The notes under the pieces are model-generated. The model ran no database searches and was not told the origin of the DNA. It saw only the letters and a program-made list of their open reading frames with translations. From positions 1 through 36,821 of the forward strand of contig CAIYHQ010000115.1 of assembly GCA_903926075.1 (NCBI GenBank): a stretch of 36,821 bases of DNA, given 5' to 3'. The DNA is from an uncultured Methanomicrobiales archaeon (GTDB lineage Archaea; Halobacteriota; Methanomicrobia; Methanomicrobiales; Methanospirillaceae). This document shows positions 36,681-36,821 of this stretch, one piece after another; within the stretch, counting starts at the first letter, position 1; the number at the start of each line of letters is the position of its first letter. A program made the position numbers and the translations under genes.

Positions 36681-36694
36681 TTCACAATTGTGAA
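36681..36694. promoter_or_regulatory. Palindromic operator, copy 9 (exact)
   Basis: TTCACAATTGTGAA at the right edge, with a TATA-like ATTATATT about 36 bp upstream of its centre in the plus direction. The controlled gene probably lies to the right, outside the window. Confidence 0.8.
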
Positions 36695-36821
36695 TTGTTG
36701 TTATTCAATAAATCATTCTCTAACAAATAAGGGAGGTATCTAATATAAACAACTCAAAGATAAGACTGAATCACGTATAGATACATAGAGAAAGTCCTAA
36801 ACAGATTAGTATTACGAAAAA

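Noticed and set aside
16352-36694. The palindrome read as a CRP/FNR site
   Set aside because: It contains half-sites reminiscent of TGTGA/TCACA, but they are in the opposite order with no 6-bp spacer, and no CRP/FNR-family protein is seen. Archaeal HTH binding is more likely.

Overview
The window looks like the chromosome of a methanogenic archaeon, probably class Methanomicrobia (Methanomicrobiales-like). The evidence is an O-phosphoseryl-tRNA:Cys-tRNA synthase (SepCysS), the methanogen-specific DUF1890/DUF1894 pair, PAS-rich HisKA_2 sensor kinases, archaeal TATA-type promoters with several probably leaderless genes, and oligo-T terminators. The genus cannot be named from the sequence alone.

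Left third (1-14.7 kb): mostly independent transport, envelope and metabolic genes. They are a P2-like cation ATPase with an unusual ion site, a secreted double-META protein, a DHA2-type MFS exporter, a secreted beta-helix surface protein (with a T11 tract in its signal-peptide region) preceded by a truncated, broken paralogue, a UPF0114 membrane protein, a GH63-like glucosidase, an unrecognised membrane protein and an HdeD-family protein.

Right part (14.7-36.8 kb): a cysteine and sulfur island interrupted by a two-component signalling block (21.5-28.0 kb). It holds cysK-cysE, SepCysS followed by an O-acetylhomoserine sulfhydrylase, tRNA-Cys, a LarE-type sulfur transferase, a MoeB/ThiF-type E1-like protein, a cysteine desulfurase remnant, a nadA remnant, two DUF1890/DUF1894 modules, a small CxC-rich secreted protein, a small membrane protein and three candidate DNA-binding regulators. 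Nine copies of a 14-bp palindrome, TTCACAATTGTGAA (six exact, three with one change), occur only in this part. They sit in front of nearly all of these genes, usually about 28-38 bp downstream of a TATA-like element, which is where a repressor would cover the transcription start. I read this as a sulfur or cysteine regulon. It is the most interesting signal in the window.

The island is also decaying and rearranging. The cysteine desulfurase has lost its catalytic centre by an internal deletion. A second DUF1890/DUF1894 pair is fused and frameshifted. nadA runs into a truncated duplicate of the tRNA-Cys gene. moeB has an in-frame TAG, and larE and a GNAT acetyltransferase are frameshifted. Several of the small indels lie in homopolymers and could be sequencing errors. 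The large deletions and the tRNA duplication cannot be explained that way.
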